Positions 17,768 through 27,517 are shown, counted from the first letter of the stretch. The stretch is 64,000 nucleotides of DNA from Nostocoides sp. F2B08 (GCF_009184895.1 NZ_WESE01000001.1:62001-126000), one strand, 5' to 3'. Made by a program: numbers and translations. Notes: a model not told the origin generated them from the letters alone.

Positions 17768-18778
17768 ATGAACGCAGCTCGCACGATGCAGGCCTGGGTC
17801 GCGACGGGGCACGGCGGCGGAAGGGGACGCATCCGCGCCGTCGAGCGGCCGATACCTCGCACCCGGTCGGGGGAGGTTCTCGTCCGTGTCGAGGCCTGCG
17901 GCGTCTGCCGCACCGACCTGCACGTGACCGACGGCGACCTGCCCACCCACCGCAAGCAGGTCGTCCCCGGGCACGAGGTGGTCGGACGCGTCGTGGAGAC
18001 GAACGGGCCCGGTCGCTTCGACGTGGGGGACAGGGTGGGAGTCGCGTGGCTGCGCGGTACGTGCGGGGAGTGCCGGTGGTGCCGCGAGGGGGCTGAGAAC
18101 CTCTGCGACGGCGCCGTGTTCACCGGCTGGGACGAGGACGGCGGTTATGCCGAGCTCGTCACGGCCCCCGCCGCATTCGCCTACTCCGTCCCGGAGTCCC
18201 TCCCCGTCGAGCAGGCGGCACCTCTGCTCTGTGCGGGGATCATCGGATACCGCGCCCTGAGCCGGACCAGGCTACCGCCGGGGGGCCGGCTGGGGATCTA
18301 CGGCTTCGGCGCCAGCGCACACCTCACCGCCCAGATCGCCCTCGCCAGGGGCGCCGAGGTGCACGTGCTCACCCGTGGTGAGCGTGCCCGCGACCTCGCC
18401 CGCGAGCTCGGTGCGGCATCCGCCGGGGAGGCGTATGCTGCCCCGCCCGTCGCTCTCGACGCCGCCATCGTCTTCGCCCCGGCCGGCGAGCTCGTGCCTG
18501 TGGCGCTCGAGGCGCTGGAACGGGGCGGGACCCTGGTGACGGCGGGCATTCACATGAGCGAGATCCCACCGCTCGACTACGGACGCCATCTCTTCCTGGA
18601 GAAGCACCTTACGTCGGTCACAGCCAACACCCGAGCCGACGGGGCCAGGCTCCTCACCCTCGCAGACCGGTTGGGGATCCGCGCTCACGTGACGTGCTAC
18701 CCCTTCGCCGAGGCCGACCGCGCCCTGGACGACCTCTCCGACGGCCGGGTCACAGGGGTGGCGGTCCTCAAGGACTGA
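17768..18778 (+). CDS. Zinc-dependent alcohol dehydrogenase
   Basis: A medium-chain, zinc-dependent alcohol dehydrogenase of 336 residues. The catalytic zinc ligands are C44 (CGVCRTDLH) and H69-E70 (GHEVVG), and the structural zinc site is the cysteine cluster [15 protein letters not shown] at 99-113. The NAD(P)-binding segment is YGFGASAH around residue 175, with one glycine of the usual GxGxxG replaced. ATG at 17768 was chosen; ATG at 17786 is possible. It resembles the AdhA subgroup found in mycobacteria. No metabolic partner lies next to it; it converges on the copper monooxygenase gene. Confidence 0.88.
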   Translation: MNAARTMQAWVATGHGGGRGRIRAVERPIPRTRSGEVLVRVEACGVCRTDLHVTDGDLPTHRKQVVPGHEVVGRVVETNGPGRFDVGDRVGVAWLRGTCGECRWCREGAENLCDGAVFTGWDEDGGYAELVTAPAAFAYSVPESLPVEQAAPLLCAGIIGYRALSRTRLPPGGRLGIYGFGASAHLTAQIALARGAEVHVLTRGERARDLARELGAASAGEAYAAPPVALDAAIVFAPAGELVPVALEALERGGTLVTAGIHMSEIPPLDYGRHLFLEKHLTSVTANTRADGARLLTLADRLGIRAHVTCYPFAEADRALDDLSDGRVTGVAVLKD

Positions 18779-18840
18779 GTGCAGGCCAGGTCCGGCTCGC
18801 TCCGGACGACCGGCTGGGCCATCGGGCCGGACCCGACCGG

Positions 18841-20046
18841 TCAGGGACGGGTCAGCAGCACGATACCCAGACACATCTCGTCCGTCGTGCCCTCGCCCCA
18901 GACCACGTAGCGATCGGGCACGCCCTGGAGCGCGGGCAGGAGGTCCCGCAACCCCTGGTCATGGGTGCACGTGACCGTGATCGTGTCACCCGGCTCGACG
19001 AGCGCCGGCTCGTCGAGAGGAACGGCGCCCTGGTCGTCGAAGTCCCACACCGGGATGTCCAGCACGCGACGCTCGTCGGGGGTGCCGGCGTTGACGTCGA
19101 TGGTGATGCTCTTGCCCAGCAGGTGCATGTGACCGGACACGGCGCGGATCGTGCCCGGCTCGTGGAACTCCCGGGTGCATGACTGGGTCGGACCCGGTTC
19201 GGCCTTGCCGCACAGGAAATGGAGCCGGTCGCCGGTGCGGCCGACGTCCCCGAAGCGGTCGACGACGTCGGCGACGGCGCGGTGTCGGACGCACAACCCA
19301 CCCTGGTTGCGCTCGCGGCACGGCAGCTCGACGGGAGCAGGCAGGAGCATCGTCTCCAGCTCTGCCCGCGTGCCGTCGTCGTCCGCAACGCGCAGGCGCA
19401 CCGTGCTGCGGTCCTCCCCGCCGCCGCCGAGCAGGCTGTAGTGCATCTGGACCACGAGTCGGCTGCCGTGTGCCAGCGGGATGCCGAGATCCTCGCCGAG
19501 AACACGTTCCCCGCCGCCCGGGGCCCAGGCCCCCACCCAGGTCGCCCGGTCCAGGCCCTCACCGGGGGCGCTCTCGAGTCCCGACCCGCCGAAGCAGGAG
19601 TAGCCCGGGTCCGGCTCCGCCGACTCGAGCGCGGTCGCCTCATCAACGCGGTCGGGATCGACCTTGTGCACGATGACGTGGTGGACGACGTTCGGGTTGC
19701 CCGGTTTGATGTCGACACCCGACACGAGCGAGTCGCGCGCTAGCCCTGGGTCGAGCACGAAGCAGCGGTAGTCGTCGGTCCCTGGCGGCTCCGCCACCGG
19801 GGTGTATGCGACGGGCAGGCTGACATCGACGAAGCGTTCCCCGTCGCGCAGCGGAGCGACGGCGGGTGCGACCTCGGCGGTCGGGCCCTCGCCGTCCGAC
19901 GCCGCGGAGTCCGCTCCGTGATGCACCGGAGTAGACGACGCCGGTCGGGACGTCTCGAGCGCACCGGGGTCGGCGCAGGCGGTCAGGAGCAGACCCGCAC
20001 CCAGCGCAAGGGCGACGAACCGCAGGCGACCGGCGGCCCTAGGCAC
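18841..20046 (-). CDS. Secreted copper type II monooxygenase lipoprotein (PHM-like)
   Basis: A 401-residue exported protein of the copper type II, ascorbate-dependent monooxygenase family (peptidylglycine alpha-hydroxylating / dopamine beta type). A signal peptide ends in the lipobox LLTAC with lipidated C24. The expected ligands are all present: the CuA pair HH at 122-123 and H202 in QMHYSL; the CuB pair HMH at 306-308 in SGHMHLLGK and the methionine M391 in TTDEMCLG. The GTG start at 20046 overlaps the rlmN stop region. Such enzymes hydroxylate C-H bonds with O2; the bacterial substrate is unknown. No copper chaperone gene is adjacent. Confidence 0.85.
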   Translation of the reverse strand: MPRAAGRLRFVALALGAGLLLTACADPGALETSRPASSTPVHHGADSAASDGEGPTAEVAPAVAPLRDGERFVDVSLPVAYTPVAEPPGTDDYRCFVLDPGLARDSLVSGVDIKPGNPNVVHHVIVHKVDPDRVDEATALESAEPDPGYSCFGGSGLESAPGEGLDRATWVGAWAPGGGERVLGEDLGIPLAHGSRLVVQMHYSLLGGGGEDRSTVRLRVADDDGTRAELETMLLPAPVELPCRERNQGGLCVRHRAVADVVDRFGDVGRTGDRLHFLCGKAEPGPTQSCTREFHEPGTIRAVSGHMHLLGKSITIDVNAGTPDERRVLDIPVWDFDDQGAVPLDEPALVEPGDTITVTCTHDQGLRDLLPALQGVPDRYVVWGEGTTDEMCLGIVLLTRP

Positions 20047-21214
20047 CCGGCACCTGCCCGGCCGCCAGCTGCCCACAGGCCCCATCGATGTCGGAGCCCC
20101 GGGTGTCACGCACGGTCGTGGGGATTCCGTGGGCCCGGAGTCGCTCGACGAACTGCTGCTGGACCCCTGGGCGCGAGGCGGTCCACTTCGACCCGGGCGT
20201 CGGGTTGAGCGGAATGGGGTTCACGTGCACCCACCCCCGGCCGCGCGCGGTGAGCTTCTCGCCGAGCAGGTCGGCGCGCCACGTGTGATCGTTGATGTCG
20301 CGGATCAGGGCGTACTCGATGGAGACCCGTCGCCCCGTCGTGTCGAAGTACCTGCGCGCCGCGTCGAGGGCCTCGTCGACACTCCACCTCGTGTTGATGG
20401 GGACGAGCTCGTCGCGCAGCTCGTCGTCGGGAGCGTGCAGGGACAGCGCCAGGGTCACGGGCACGCCCTCTGCGGCCAACCGGTCGATGCCGGGCACGAG
20501 ACCGACGGTCGACATCGTCACCCCACGGGCCGACATGCCGAGGCCGTCCGGTGCCGGGTCGGTCAGCCGGCGGATGGCCCCGATGGCCGCCTTGTAGTTG
20601 GCCAGCGCCTCTCCCATCCCCATGAACACGACGTTGGACACCCGCAGCGGAGCAGCACGGTCGGCCTCGGTGAGCCCCGGGATCTCACCACGGCGCAACA
20701 GTCGGGCCGCGTGGACGACCTGCTCGACGATCTCCGCGGCCGAGAGGTTGCGGGTCAGCCCCGCCTGGCCGGTCGCGCAGAACGGGCAGTTCATGCCACA
20801 GCCCGCCTGGCTCGATATGCACATGGTCACCCGGTCGGGATAGCGCATCAGGACCGACTCCACGAGCGCACCGTCGTGCAGGCGCAGCACCGACTTGACC
20901 GTCATTCCGTCGTCGGCGGTGATCGTGTGGACGGGCGTGAGCAGGGTCGGGAGTGCCGCCGCCACCAGCCCGGACCGCTCGCCCTTGGGCAGGTCGGTCA
21001 TCTCGTCCGCGTCGACCACGAGCCGCTCGAAGTAGTGGGTGGACAACTGTCGAGCCCGAAATCCCCGGTGTCCGAGCGAGGTCACGAACTCCGTGCGTTC
21101 CTGCGGTGCGAGATCGGCGAGGTGCGTCGGCGGTTTCCCACGGCGTGGAGCCGCGAAGACCAGCTGCCCGGGCCGGGGGCGGGTGGTCTCCACGGAGTCG
21201 CTGCGGTCGGTCAC
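20039..21214 (-). CDS. rlmN: Dual-specificity 23S rRNA / tRNA adenine-C2 methyltransferase
   Basis: A radical-SAM methyltransferase that modifies A2503 of 23S rRNA and A37 of certain tRNAs. The [4Fe-4S] cluster cysteines are C139, C143 and C146 in GCGMNCPFC, and the C-terminal catalytic cysteine lies in DGACGQL. The GTG at 21214 is preferred because GAGG stands 5 bases before it; a GTG at 21229 overlapping the cdsA stop has no ribosome site. Length 391 residues is normal. Position next to cdsA-frr-pyrH is the conserved actinobacterial order. Confidence 0.96.
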   Translation of the reverse strand: MTDRSDSVETTRPRPGQLVFAAPRRGKPPTHLADLAPQERTEFVTSLGHRGFRARQLSTHYFERLVVDADEMTDLPKGERSGLVAAALPTLLTPVHTITADDGMTVKSVLRLHDGALVESVLMRYPDRVTMCISSQAGCGMNCPFCATGQAGLTRNLSAAEIVEQVVHAARLLRRGEIPGLTEADRAAPLRVSNVVFMGMGEALANYKAAIGAIRRLTDPAPDGLGMSARGVTMSTVGLVPGIDRLAAEGVPVTLALSLHAPDDELRDELVPINTRWSVDEALDAARRYFDTTGRRVSIEYALIRDINDHTWRADLLGEKLTARGRGWVHVNPIPLNPTPGSKWTASRPGVQQQFVERLRAHGIPTTVRDTRGSDIDGACGQLAAGQVPGA

Positions 21215-21225
21215 TGGATCCTCGC

Positions 21226-22119
21226 TCACGCGATCGGGACGGCGAACGCGAGCGTGAGCCATAGCAGCGGGGCGGTCATGACGAGGCTGTCGATGCGGTC
21301 CATGACGCCGCCGTGGCCGGGCAGCAGCGAGCTCATGTCCTTGATGCCGAGATCGCGCTTGATCGAGCTCTCGATGAAGTCGCCGACGGTCGCCAGCGCG
21401 GCCGCTGCGGCCCCGATCAGGGTGCCGTGCCACCAGGTCGCCTCCGGCCAGAACTGCCACATGGCGACCGAGCCGATGAGGGCACAGGTCAGGACCGACC
21501 CCGCGAACCCCTCCCAGGACTTCTTCGGGCTGATCGAGGGAGCCATCGGATGCTTACCCACGAGGACGCCCACCGCATACCCGCCGATGTCGCTGAACAC
21601 GGTGACGAGGATGAAGAAGATGACCCGCAGGTGCCCGTCTGGCGCCGCGAGAAGCAGTGCGACGAACGCGCCGAGGAAGCACGGGTAGAGCGCCGTGAAG
21701 GCCCCGGCGCTGACGTCGCGCAGCGCACCCGTCACACCATCGGCGACCCGCCACAGCAACACGCCGACCACCGTCAGGCCCAGGGCGATCAGCTGCGCCT
21801 CGGCACCCCGGTAGTAGGCCACGACGATCATGGCCGCCCCGCCGATGAGGACGGGGACGATCGGCACCCGCACCTGGACCGACTGCAGGGCCCGACTCAG
21901 CTCCCAGACTCCGACCGCCATGACGAGTAGGACCAGGACGAGGAAGAGCTCCTTGACGAAGAGCAGGGACCCCAGCGCGACGACCGCGAGCAGCACGCCG
22001 ATGCCGATCGCGGCCTTGAGGTCGCGTCCGGCCTTCGAGGGAGCGGCCGGCGCCCCTCCGCCGCCGCTGCGGGAGCGCCGGGTCGGAGGCTGGGCCGCCT
22101 CGGGTGCGTCGTTCGTCAT
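21226..22119 (-). CDS. cdsA: Phosphatidate cytidylyltransferase
   Basis: An integral membrane enzyme that makes CDP-diacylglycerol, precursor of all phospholipids, from phosphatidic acid and CTP. The C-terminal family signature [20 protein letters not shown] is followed by GVMDRID, and about eight hydrophobic segments precede it. A proline/serine/glycine-rich N-terminus of about 30 residues is cytoplasmic. The 297-residue length is usual. It starts 82 bases after frr and ends 11 bases before rlmN, so the three are probably co-transcribed. Confidence 0.96.
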   Translation of the reverse strand: MTNDAPEAAQPPTRRSRSGGGGAPAAPSKAGRDLKAAIGIGVLLAVVALGSLLFVKELFLVLVLLVMAVGVWELSRALQSVQVRVPIVPVLIGGAAMIVVAYYRGAEAQLIALGLTVVGVLLWRVADGVTGALRDVSAGAFTALYPCFLGAFVALLLAAPDGHLRVIFFILVTVFSDIGGYAVGVLVGKHPMAPSISPKKSWEGFAGSVLTCALIGSVAMWQFWPEATWWHGTLIGAAAAALATVGDFIESSIKRDLGIKDMSSLLPGHGGVMDRIDSLVMTAPLLWLTLAFAVPIA

Positions 22120-22201
22120 GGGTATGCGGTGCTCGCCTCTGCTGTGTCGCCGCGGGTCTCGCCGGCCCCGGTCCGGGTGCTGCGCCCCGTCGCCGGTCGC
22201 C

Positions 22202-22759
22202 TCAGACCTCGAGCAGCTCGGCCTCCTTGTGCTTGAGCGCCTCGTCGATGGCGTCGACGTGCTTCTTGGTCAGCGACTCCAGCTCCTTCTCGGCGCGGGT
22301 GCCCTCGTCCTCGCCGACCTCTCCGTCCTTGACGAGCTTCTCGATCGCGTCCTTGGCGTGGCGGCGGATGTTGCGGACCGCGACCCGGCCCTCCTCGCCC
22401 GTGTGCTTGGCCATCTTGATGTACTCCCGGCGGCGCTCCTCGGTCAGCTGCGGCAGGTTGAGCCGGATCACGTTGCCGTCGTTGCTCGGGTTGACCCCGA
22501 GGTCGGCGTCCCGCAGCGCCTTCTCGATCGCGGACATCGAGCCCTTGTCGTAGGGGCTGACCAGCACGGTGCGGGCCTCGGGCGTCTGGAAGGAGGCGAG
22601 TTGTTGGAGCGGGGTCGGAGCGCCGTAGTAGTCGACGACGACCTTGTTGAACATGCCCGGGTGGGCGCGGCCTGTGCGGATGCCGGCGAGGTCGTCCTTG
22701 GTGACCTCGACGGCTTTCTCCATCTTCTCCTCGGCCTCGAACAGGGTGTCGTCGATCAT
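22202..22759 (-). CDS. frr: Ribosome recycling factor
   Basis: Splits post-termination ribosomes together with EF-G. The 185-residue protein has the complete family layout: a three-helix bundle with the RTGRAHPGM segment at about residues 28-36, [12 protein letters not shown] at 44-55 and the C-terminal lysine/glutamate-rich helix. It follows pyrH by 77 bases and precedes cdsA, the standard order in bacteria. The start ATG is the only plausible one. Confidence 0.98.
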   Translation of the reverse strand: MIDDTLFEAEEKMEKAVEVTKDDLAGIRTGRAHPGMFNKVVVDYYGAPTPLQQLASFQTPEARTVLVSPYDKGSMSAIEKALRDADLGVNPSNDGNVIRLNLPQLTEERRREYIKMAKHTGEEGRVAVRNIRRHAKDAIEKLVKDGEVGEDEGTRAEKELESLTKKHVDAIDEALKHKEAELLEV

Positions 22760-22836
22760 CTCGTCCTTCGTCTCTCTCGATGGTTCGCCCGCGGCGGGGT
22801 GTCAGCCGCAAGTCTCTCAGGTCGGCAGCGGCCGCG

Positions 22837-23631
22837 TCAGCCGGAGGTGACGAGGGTTCCGATCGGCTCGCCCCGCAGCGCCCGGGTGATGTTGCCGTCG
22901 CCCTCCATCCCGAACACGACCATGGGAAGCCGGTTCTCCATGCAGAGGCTGAAGGCCGCGGCGTCGACGACCTTGAGGTTGCCCCGAAGGGCCTCCGAGA
23001 ACGTGACGCGGTCCAGCTTGCGGGCCTGTGGGTCGGTCCTGGGGTCGGCGTCGTAGACCCCGTCCACGCCGCTCTTGGACATGAGGACGGCGTCGCACTT
23101 GCACTCGAGGGCCCGCTGCGCACTCACGGTGTCCGTCGAGAAGTACGGCATCCCCGCGCCCGCGCCGAAGATCACGACCCGGCCCTTCTCGAGGTGCCGG
23201 ATCGCCCGACGGGGGATGTAGGGCTCGGCCACCTGCCCCATCGTGATCGCGGTCTGGACGCGGGTGTCGATGCCCTCCTTCTCGAGGAAGTCCTGGAGGG
23301 CGAGACAGTTCATCACCGTGCCGAGCATGCCCATGTAGTCGGCGCGTGAGCGCTCCATACCCTTCTGCTGCAGTTCGGCACCGCGGAAGAAGTTGCCGCC
23401 GCCGACGACGACCGCGACCTGGATACCCTCGGTGACCGCGGCGGCGATCTGCTGGGCGATGTCCCGAACGACGTCGGGGTCGACGCCGATCCGGCCACCG
23501 CCGAAGACCTCACCGGAGAGCTTGAGCAGGACCCGTCGGGGCCGTCCAGCGCTCTCGCCGTCCCGAACGGCACGCGCGGACGGCTCGGCAGGTGGAGTGG
23601 GACGGCGGAGGGTCGCTTCGGCACTGGTCAC
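22837..23631 (-). CDS. pyrH: UMP kinase
   Basis: Phosphorylates UMP to UDP in pyrimidine nucleotide synthesis; hexameric and allosteric in bacteria. Family motifs are [11 protein letters not shown] near residue 34, [11 protein letters not shown] (about 72-82) and the nucleotide-site segment [19 protein letters not shown]. The GTG at 23631 has AGGAGG about 8 bases upstream and gives 264 residues; the 27-residue tail before the kinase core is a common actinobacterial extension. It sits behind a strong hairpin that follows tsf, so it probably has its own promoter within 23632-23758. Confidence 0.96.
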   Translation of the reverse strand: MTSAEATLRRPTPPAEPSARAVRDGESAGRPRRVLLKLSGEVFGGGRIGVDPDVVRDIAQQIAAAVTEGIQVAVVVGGGNFFRGAELQQKGMERSRADYMGMLGTVMNCLALQDFLEKEGIDTRVQTAITMGQVAEPYIPRRAIRHLEKGRVVIFGAGAGMPYFSTDTVSAQRALECKCDAVLMSKSGVDGVYDADPRTDPQARKLDRVTFSEALRGNLKVVDAAAFSLCMENRLPMVVFGMEGDGNITRALRGEPIGTLVTSG

Positions 23632-23758
23632 GGGCGTCCTCCTGGAACGGCGCGGATGGGCGGTCGTTCGATCCTGCCACACGCCGTCGGCGGCTCGGGC
23701 ATCCGAGTCCTCAGCGCCTCCGTCGAGCGGTGGGCCGACACGTCGCAGGGTGAACATG

Positions 23759-23795
23759 GTGACGCCCCGCGGCGCGAGGCGCAGCGGGGCGTCAC
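23759..23795 (-). terminator. Strong hairpin after tsf
   Basis: A perfect 12-bp inverted repeat (GTGACGCCCCGC and its complement, 23759-23770 / 23784-23795) whose 13-base loop itself contains GCGC-GAG-GCGC. It lies 18 bases after the tsf stop and ahead of pyrH. No T-tract follows, but position and stability indicate the end of the rpsB-tsf transcript. Confidence 0.65.
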
Positions 23796-23813
23796 GTGAC
23801 GTTCGGCGCTTTC

Positions 23814-24644
23814 TCAGCCGCCGACGCGGAACCGGGCGAAGCCGGTCGCGGTGGCGCCGGCCTCCTCGAGAACCTTGGCGACGGTCTTCTTGGCGTCCTT
23901 GGCGAACGCCTGCTCGAGCAGGACGTTCTCCTTGAAGAACCCGTTGACCCGACCCTCGACGATCTTCGGCAGGGCCGCCTCGGGCTTGCCCTCCTCGCGA
24001 GCCGTCGCCTCGGCGACCCGACGCTCGTTCTCGACGGTCTCCTCGGCGATCTCGGAGCGGTCGAGCACGGAGGGGCTGAAGGCCGCGATGTGCATCGCGA
24101 TGTCACGGGCGGTGCCCTCGTCGCCACCCTGGGTCGCGACGAGCACGCCGATCTGCGCGGGCAGGTCGGGGCTGGTCTTGTGCAGGTAGGAGACGACATT
24201 CTGGCCCTCGAGGCGAGCGACTCGCTTGACCTCGATCTTCTCGCCGATGGTGGCGTTGGCCTCGTCGAGCAGGTCCTTGACGGTCTTGCCGCCGTCGGTG
24301 TCGGCCGCGAGCAGCGACTCGGCATCGGTCGCGCGCGAGGCGACGGCCACGCCGAGCACCTCGTCGGCGAGGGCGCCGAAGCGCTCGCCCTTGGCGACGA
24401 AGTCGGTCTCGCAGAGGACCTCGACGAGGGTGCCGGCGCCGCCCTCGGCGCGGGCGGTGACGAGCCCGTTGGAGGCGGTGCGGCCCTCGCGCTTGGTGAC
24501 GCCCTTGAGGCCCTTGACGCGAAGGATCTCCTCGGCCTTGGCCATGTCGCCGTCGGCCTCGTCGAGGGCCTTCTTGACGTCCATCATTCCGGCGGCGGTC
24601 TTCTCACGAAGCGCCTTGATGTCAGCGGCGGTGTAGTTCGCCAT
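23814..24644 (-). CDS. tsf: Elongation factor Ts
   Basis: Guanine-nucleotide exchange factor that recharges EF-Tu with GTP. The N-terminal UBA-like module ([20 protein letters not shown], from residue 7) and the [10 protein letters not shown] core motif (about 83-92) are intact; the 276-residue length is normal for actinobacteria. ATG at 24644 follows a purine-rich GGAAAGACAGG. It is 125 bases downstream of rpsB, separated by a stable hairpin that may set a lower tsf level. Confidence 0.98.
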   Translation of the reverse strand: MANYTAADIKALREKTAAGMMDVKKALDEADGDMAKAEEILRVKGLKGVTKREGRTASNGLVTARAEGGAGTLVEVLCETDFVAKGERFGALADEVLGVAVASRATDAESLLAADTDGGKTVKDLLDEANATIGEKIEVKRVARLEGQNVVSYLHKTSPDLPAQIGVLVATQGGDEGTARDIAMHIAAFSPSVLDRSEIAEETVENERRVAEATAREEGKPEAALPKIVEGRVNGFFKENVLLEQAFAKDAKKTVAKVLEEAGATATGFARFRVGG

Positions 24645-24726
24645 TACCTGTCTTTCCTGTCCGTGGTGACTGGAGTCGGGGGTTGGTGAAGTCGGGGGAA
24701 GTGAATCGGTATGCGGTGGGCGCATT

Positions 24727-24763
24727 CTCGTCGGGCGCCCGGGTGGCCCGGACGCCCGACGAG
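24727..24763 (-). terminator. Intercistronic hairpin between rpsB and tsf
   Basis: An 11-bp stem (24727-24737 / 24753-24763), one mismatch, then a further 5-bp stem and a 3-base loop. It begins 6 bases after the rpsB stop and ends about 80 bases before tsf. There is no T-run. It is likely an attenuator or message-end stabiliser, since tsf must still be transcribed. Confidence 0.55.
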
Positions 24764-24769
24764 TGCGGC

Positions 24770-25720
24770 TCAGGCCTGCTGTGCCTCGGTCGCGGGCGTG
24801 TCGGCGGCAGGAGCCTCGACAGCCTCGGCGGCGGGAGCCTCAGGGGCCTCAGGGGCCTCGACAGCCTCAGCGGCCTCCGCGGCCGGTGCCTCAGCGGCCT
24901 CCGCGGCCGGTGCCTCAGCGGCCTCCGCGGCGGGTGCGGAGTCCTCGACGGCGAGGAGCTCGCGCTCCCACTCTGCGAGCGGCTCGTCGGCGGCGACGCC
25001 GGCGTCGGCCTCAGCGCCGGAGCGGCCGCTGCTGCGGGCCACGAGGCCCTCGGCGACGGCGTCGGCGACGACGCGGGTCAGCAGGGTGACGGAGCGGATG
25101 GCGTCGTCGTTGCCCGGGATCTTGTAGTCGACCTCGTCCGGGTCGCAGTTGGTGTCCAGGATCGCGATGACGGGCAGGTTGAGCTTGCGGGCCTCGTCGA
25201 CGGCGAGGTGCTCCTTTTTGGTGTCGACGATCCACACGGCCGAGGGAACCTTGGCCATGTCGCGGATGCCGCCCAGGGTCTTCTCGAGCTTGTCCTTCTC
25301 CCGCTTGAGGATGAGGAGCTCCTTCTTCGTGTAGCCGGAGCCGGCCACGTCGTCGAAGTTGATCTCCTCGAGCTCCTTCAGACGCGAGAGACGTTTGGAG
25401 ATCGTCTGGAAGTTCGTGAGCATGCCACCGAGCCAGCGGTGGTTGACGTAGGGCATCCCGACCCGGGTCGCCTGCTCGGCGATGGGCTCCTGGGCCTGCT
25501 TCTTCGTGCCGACGAAGAGGATCGTGCCCCCGTGGGCGACGGTCTCCTTGACGAACTCGTAGGCGTTGTTGATGTAGTCGACCGACTGCTGCAGGTCGAT
25601 GATGTAGATGCCGTTGCGCTCGGTCATGATGAAGCGCTTCATCTTCGGGTTCCAGCGGCGGGTCTGGTGCCCGAAGTGGACGCCGCTCTCGAGGAGCTGG
25701 CGCATGGTGACGACGGCCAT
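24770..25720 (-). CDS. rpsB: 30S ribosomal protein S2 with alanine-rich tail
   Basis: Small-subunit ribosomal protein, needed for S1/mRNA docking. The core (about residues 1-255) carries [19 protein letters not shown] and the [15 protein letters not shown] and [11 protein letters not shown] signatures. After residue 260 comes a tail of near-repeated blocks of the type [17 protein letters not shown], about 57 residues, absent from E. coli S2 but typical of some actinobacteria. ATG at 25720 has a strong AAGGAGG site at 25728-25734. It is first in the rpsB-tsf unit and preceded by a structured leader. Confidence 0.97.
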   Translation of the reverse strand: MAVVTMRQLLESGVHFGHQTRRWNPKMKRFIMTERNGIYIIDLQQSVDYINNAYEFVKETVAHGGTILFVGTKKQAQEPIAEQATRVGMPYVNHRWLGGMLTNFQTISKRLSRLKELEEINFDDVAGSGYTKKELLILKREKDKLEKTLGGIRDMAKVPSAVWIVDTKKEHLAVDEARKLNLPVIAILDTNCDPDEVDYKIPGNDDAIRSVTLLTRVVADAVAEGLVARSSGRSGAEADAGVAADEPLAEWERELLAVEDSAPAAEAAEAPAAEAAEAPAAEAAEAVEAPEAPEAPAAEAVEAPAADTPATEAQQA

Positions 25721-25747
25721 GCCGTGTCCTCCTTGTGCGATTGTGGT

Positions 25748-25799
25748 TGCGTCGGCGCGCCGCGGGGTGCGGGCACCTGCCTGGTGTCCGACGCACCCC
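25748..25799 (-). promoter_or_regulatory. rpsB leader with two mutually exclusive stems
   Basis: Just upstream of the rpsB ribosome site two stems compete for the same bases. Stem A pairs GGGGTGCG (25764-25771) with CGCACCCC (25792-25799) around an inner hairpin 25772-25777/25783-25788. Stem B pairs TGCGTCGG (25748-25755) with CCGACGCA (25788-25795). Only one can form. This resembles autoregulatory ribosomal-protein leaders; binding by S2 is inference. Confidence 0.5.
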
Positions 25800-25901
25800 G
25801 CCCGGATCACCCGGGACCAACGGTGGTGCGCCCGGCTTCATGGAGACCAGTCAGCCGAGACGGACACGCGAAGTCAGCCGATCGAGACCGGCTGCCTTCC
25901 C

Positions 25902-25931
25902 AGTGTATGCGATGGCCGCCCCGACTTCGAA
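25902..25931 (-). promoter_or_regulatory. Candidate promoter for rpsB-tsf
   Basis: Reading the minus strand, TTCGAA (25926-25931) and TACACT (25902-25907) are separated by 18 bases and could serve as -35 and -10 elements. The -10 matches TAnnnT; the -35 is weak. The resulting leader would be about 175 bases and would include the exclusive stems. Confidence 0.35.
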
Positions 25932-25947
25932 CCGCGCCTGCTCGCCC

Positions 25948-26007
25948 GCGACGGACGGCCTGGCGGTGGTCATTCAGTCGGATAGCCACCGCTGCACCGT
26001 CCCTCGC
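25948..26007 (-). repeat. Imperfect hairpin related to the 27442-27503 inverted repeat
   Basis: Arms 25948-25969 and 25986-26007 pair over most of 22 positions (7 bp, 2 G-T, 2 mismatches, 6 bp, 1 mismatch, 4 bp) around a 16-base loop. The right arm begins GATAGCCACCGCT, identical to the start of the right arm of the perfect inverted repeat on the other side of the amidase. It lies 12 bases after the stop codon that the amidase would use if its frameshift were repaired, so it looks like that gene's terminator. Confidence 0.6.
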
Positions 26008-27413
26008 GGCCAGGGCGGGTCAGTCGGCTCTCGCCATCGGGCTGAGCGGCCAGGCCGCCAGGCGCTCCAGCTGCGCCGCGACGGACAGCAGGAGGTCCTC
26101 CCGGCCCCGGCGGGCGATGAGCTGGACCCCGATGGGACACCGCGCGAGTCCAGGCCGGCCGGTACCGAGATGGCGGGGTGGCCCGTGACGTTGGCGAGGG
26201 TCGCGTTCGTCACCAGGGGCAGGGAGGTGAGCATCGTCCGGACTCCTCCCCTGCGACCCAGGGCATCGGCGTCCGGGACGAGCCCAGGCACGGTCGGGAC
26301 CATGACGACGTCGGCCGAGGCCAGCACCCGCTCGTCGACGACCGACGCGAGCTCCTCACCGCGTCGGAGTGCCCGCTCGACGAGCGCGGGGGTGACCCAT
26401 CCGCCGAGGCGAACGGTCTCGCGAGTGCGGCGCTCGAGCCGTTCGGGGTGGTCGACCTGACCGGCCTCCTCGCGCATCCCGGCGAAGAACTGAGGGATGA
26501 AGGCGTCCTGGACGAGCGGCCACCTCGGAGCCCCCTCGCGGACGTCGTGCCCGAGGGCGTCGAGACGGTCGGCGACCGCGGCCGTCGCCCGCGCGACCTC
26601 GGGGTGTGTCCGCACGCCCGGCTGGACCGGACGTGTGCTCCAGCCGATGCGTAACCGACCGGGTTCGCGGTCCACCGCGGCCTCGAACGGCTGCTCCGGG
26701 GGCGGAAGCCTCCACCGATCGCCGGCCATCGAACCGGCGACGACGTCGAGGAGCAGGGCCGAGTCCCGCACCGTGCGGGTCAGACCGCCGAGGGTGACCA
26801 GCGCATACCAGTGCTGGGCGAGCGGAGCGAGACTGATCCGGCCGCGGGTCGGCTTGAGGCCCACCAGTCCGCAGGCCGCCGCGGGGAGCCGAATCGACCC
26901 ACCGCCGTCCGCGCCCAGTGCCAGGGGCACGATGCCGGCGGCGACGGCTGCGGCACTCCCCCCGGACGACCCGCCCGGGCCGTGGGCGAGGCTCCACGGA
27001 TTGCGTGTCACGCCGGTCGCCTCGCTCTCCGTGATCGGCACCTGCCCGAACTCGGGCATCGTCGTCTTCCCGACGATCACGGCCCCCGCGGTGCGCAGCC
27101 GCCGCACCACCTCGCTGTCCGACGTGGCGAGCGTCGAGTTCCCGCGGCCACCCAGGGTCGTCACCGTGCCGACGACGTCGTACTCCTCCTTGACGGCGAC
27201 GGGCACCCCCGCGAGCGGGCCACCACGGCCCGCGCCACCGGCGTCGACCGCCCGGGCCTCGGCGAGCGCCTCGTCGCCCCGCACCACGGTGAAGGCGTTG
27301 AGCGCGGGGTCGTGCCGCTCCAGCCGTTCGAACGCGGCGGCGACCGCCTCCCGTGCGGTCAGCCGGCCGGCGCGGACGGCGGCGGCGGTCTCGACGGCGG
27401 TGAGCGGAGGCAT
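25974..27413 (-). CDS. Amidase-signature hydrolase with apparent 3' frameshift
   Basis: A Ser-cisSer-Lys amidase. The catalytic lysine is in VAVKEEYD (about residue 75), and the GPGGSSGGSAAAVAAG loop with the two serines and ADGGGSIRLPAA follow. Up to VPAGLDSRGVP the protein is normal; then the reading frame continues as a basic serine-rich tail. One base added near 26133-26138 restores a typical ending (PIGVQLIARRG, LLLSVAAQLE) with a stop at 26020. So a single-base deletion, or a sequencing error, is likely. The catalytic triad is upstream of the break. ATG 27413 was chosen over GTG 27434. An amidase next to tsf-rpsB also occurs in mycobacteria (amiC). Substrate unknown. Confidence 0.82.
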   Translation of the reverse strand: MPPLTAVETAAAVRAGRLTAREAVAAAFERLERHDPALNAFTVVRGDEALAEARAVDAGGAGRGGPLAGVPVAVKEEYDVVGTVTTLGGRGNSTLATSDSEVVRRLRTAGAVIVGKTTMPEFGQVPITESEATGVTRNPWSLAHGPGGSSGGSAAAVAAGIVPLALGADGGGSIRLPAAACGLVGLKPTRGRISLAPLAQHWYALVTLGGLTRTVRDSALLLDVVAGSMAGDRWRLPPPEQPFEAAVDREPGRLRIGWSTRPVQPGVRTHPEVARATAAVADRLDALGHDVREGAPRWPLVQDAFIPQFFAGMREEAGQVDHPERLERRTRETVRLGGWVTPALVERALRRGEELASVVDERVLASADVVMVPTVPGLVPDADALGRRGGVRTMLTSLPLVTNATLANVTGHPAISVPAGLDSRGVPSGSSSSPAGAGRTSCCPSRRSWSAWRPGRSARWREPTDPPWPRGTVQRWLSD

Positions 27414-27441
27414 ACCCGGACTGTACGTGGACACCCCCCAT

Positions 27442-27503
27442 CGCCACGGACGGGTGAGCGGTGGCTATCGAGACGGATAGCCACCGCTCACCCGTCCGTG
27501 GCG
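27442..27503. repeat. Perfect 28-bp inverted repeat (hairpin) between ABC exporter and amidase
   Basis: Two 28-base arms (27442-27469 and 27476-27503) are exact reverse complements around a 6-base loop GAGACG. It begins 14 bases after the stop of the upstream ABC gene and ends 28 bases before the amidase ATG. Position suits a terminator for the ABC operon, but it also occupies the only space for an amidase promoter. Perfect pairing over 28 bp is far longer than other hairpins here. Confidence 0.8.
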
Positions 27504-27517
27504 GAGAGCGAACGGGT

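Noticed and set aside
18779-18840. Possible bidirectional terminator between alcohol dehydrogenase and copper monooxygenase genes
   Set aside because: Only short 5-bp stems could be paired, not convincing against the GC background.
25922-25940. GGTTCGAA on the minus strand upstream of rpsB, resembling a tRNA T-loop
   Set aside because: No pairing stem follows and no cloverleaf can be drawn; it fits better as part of a promoter.
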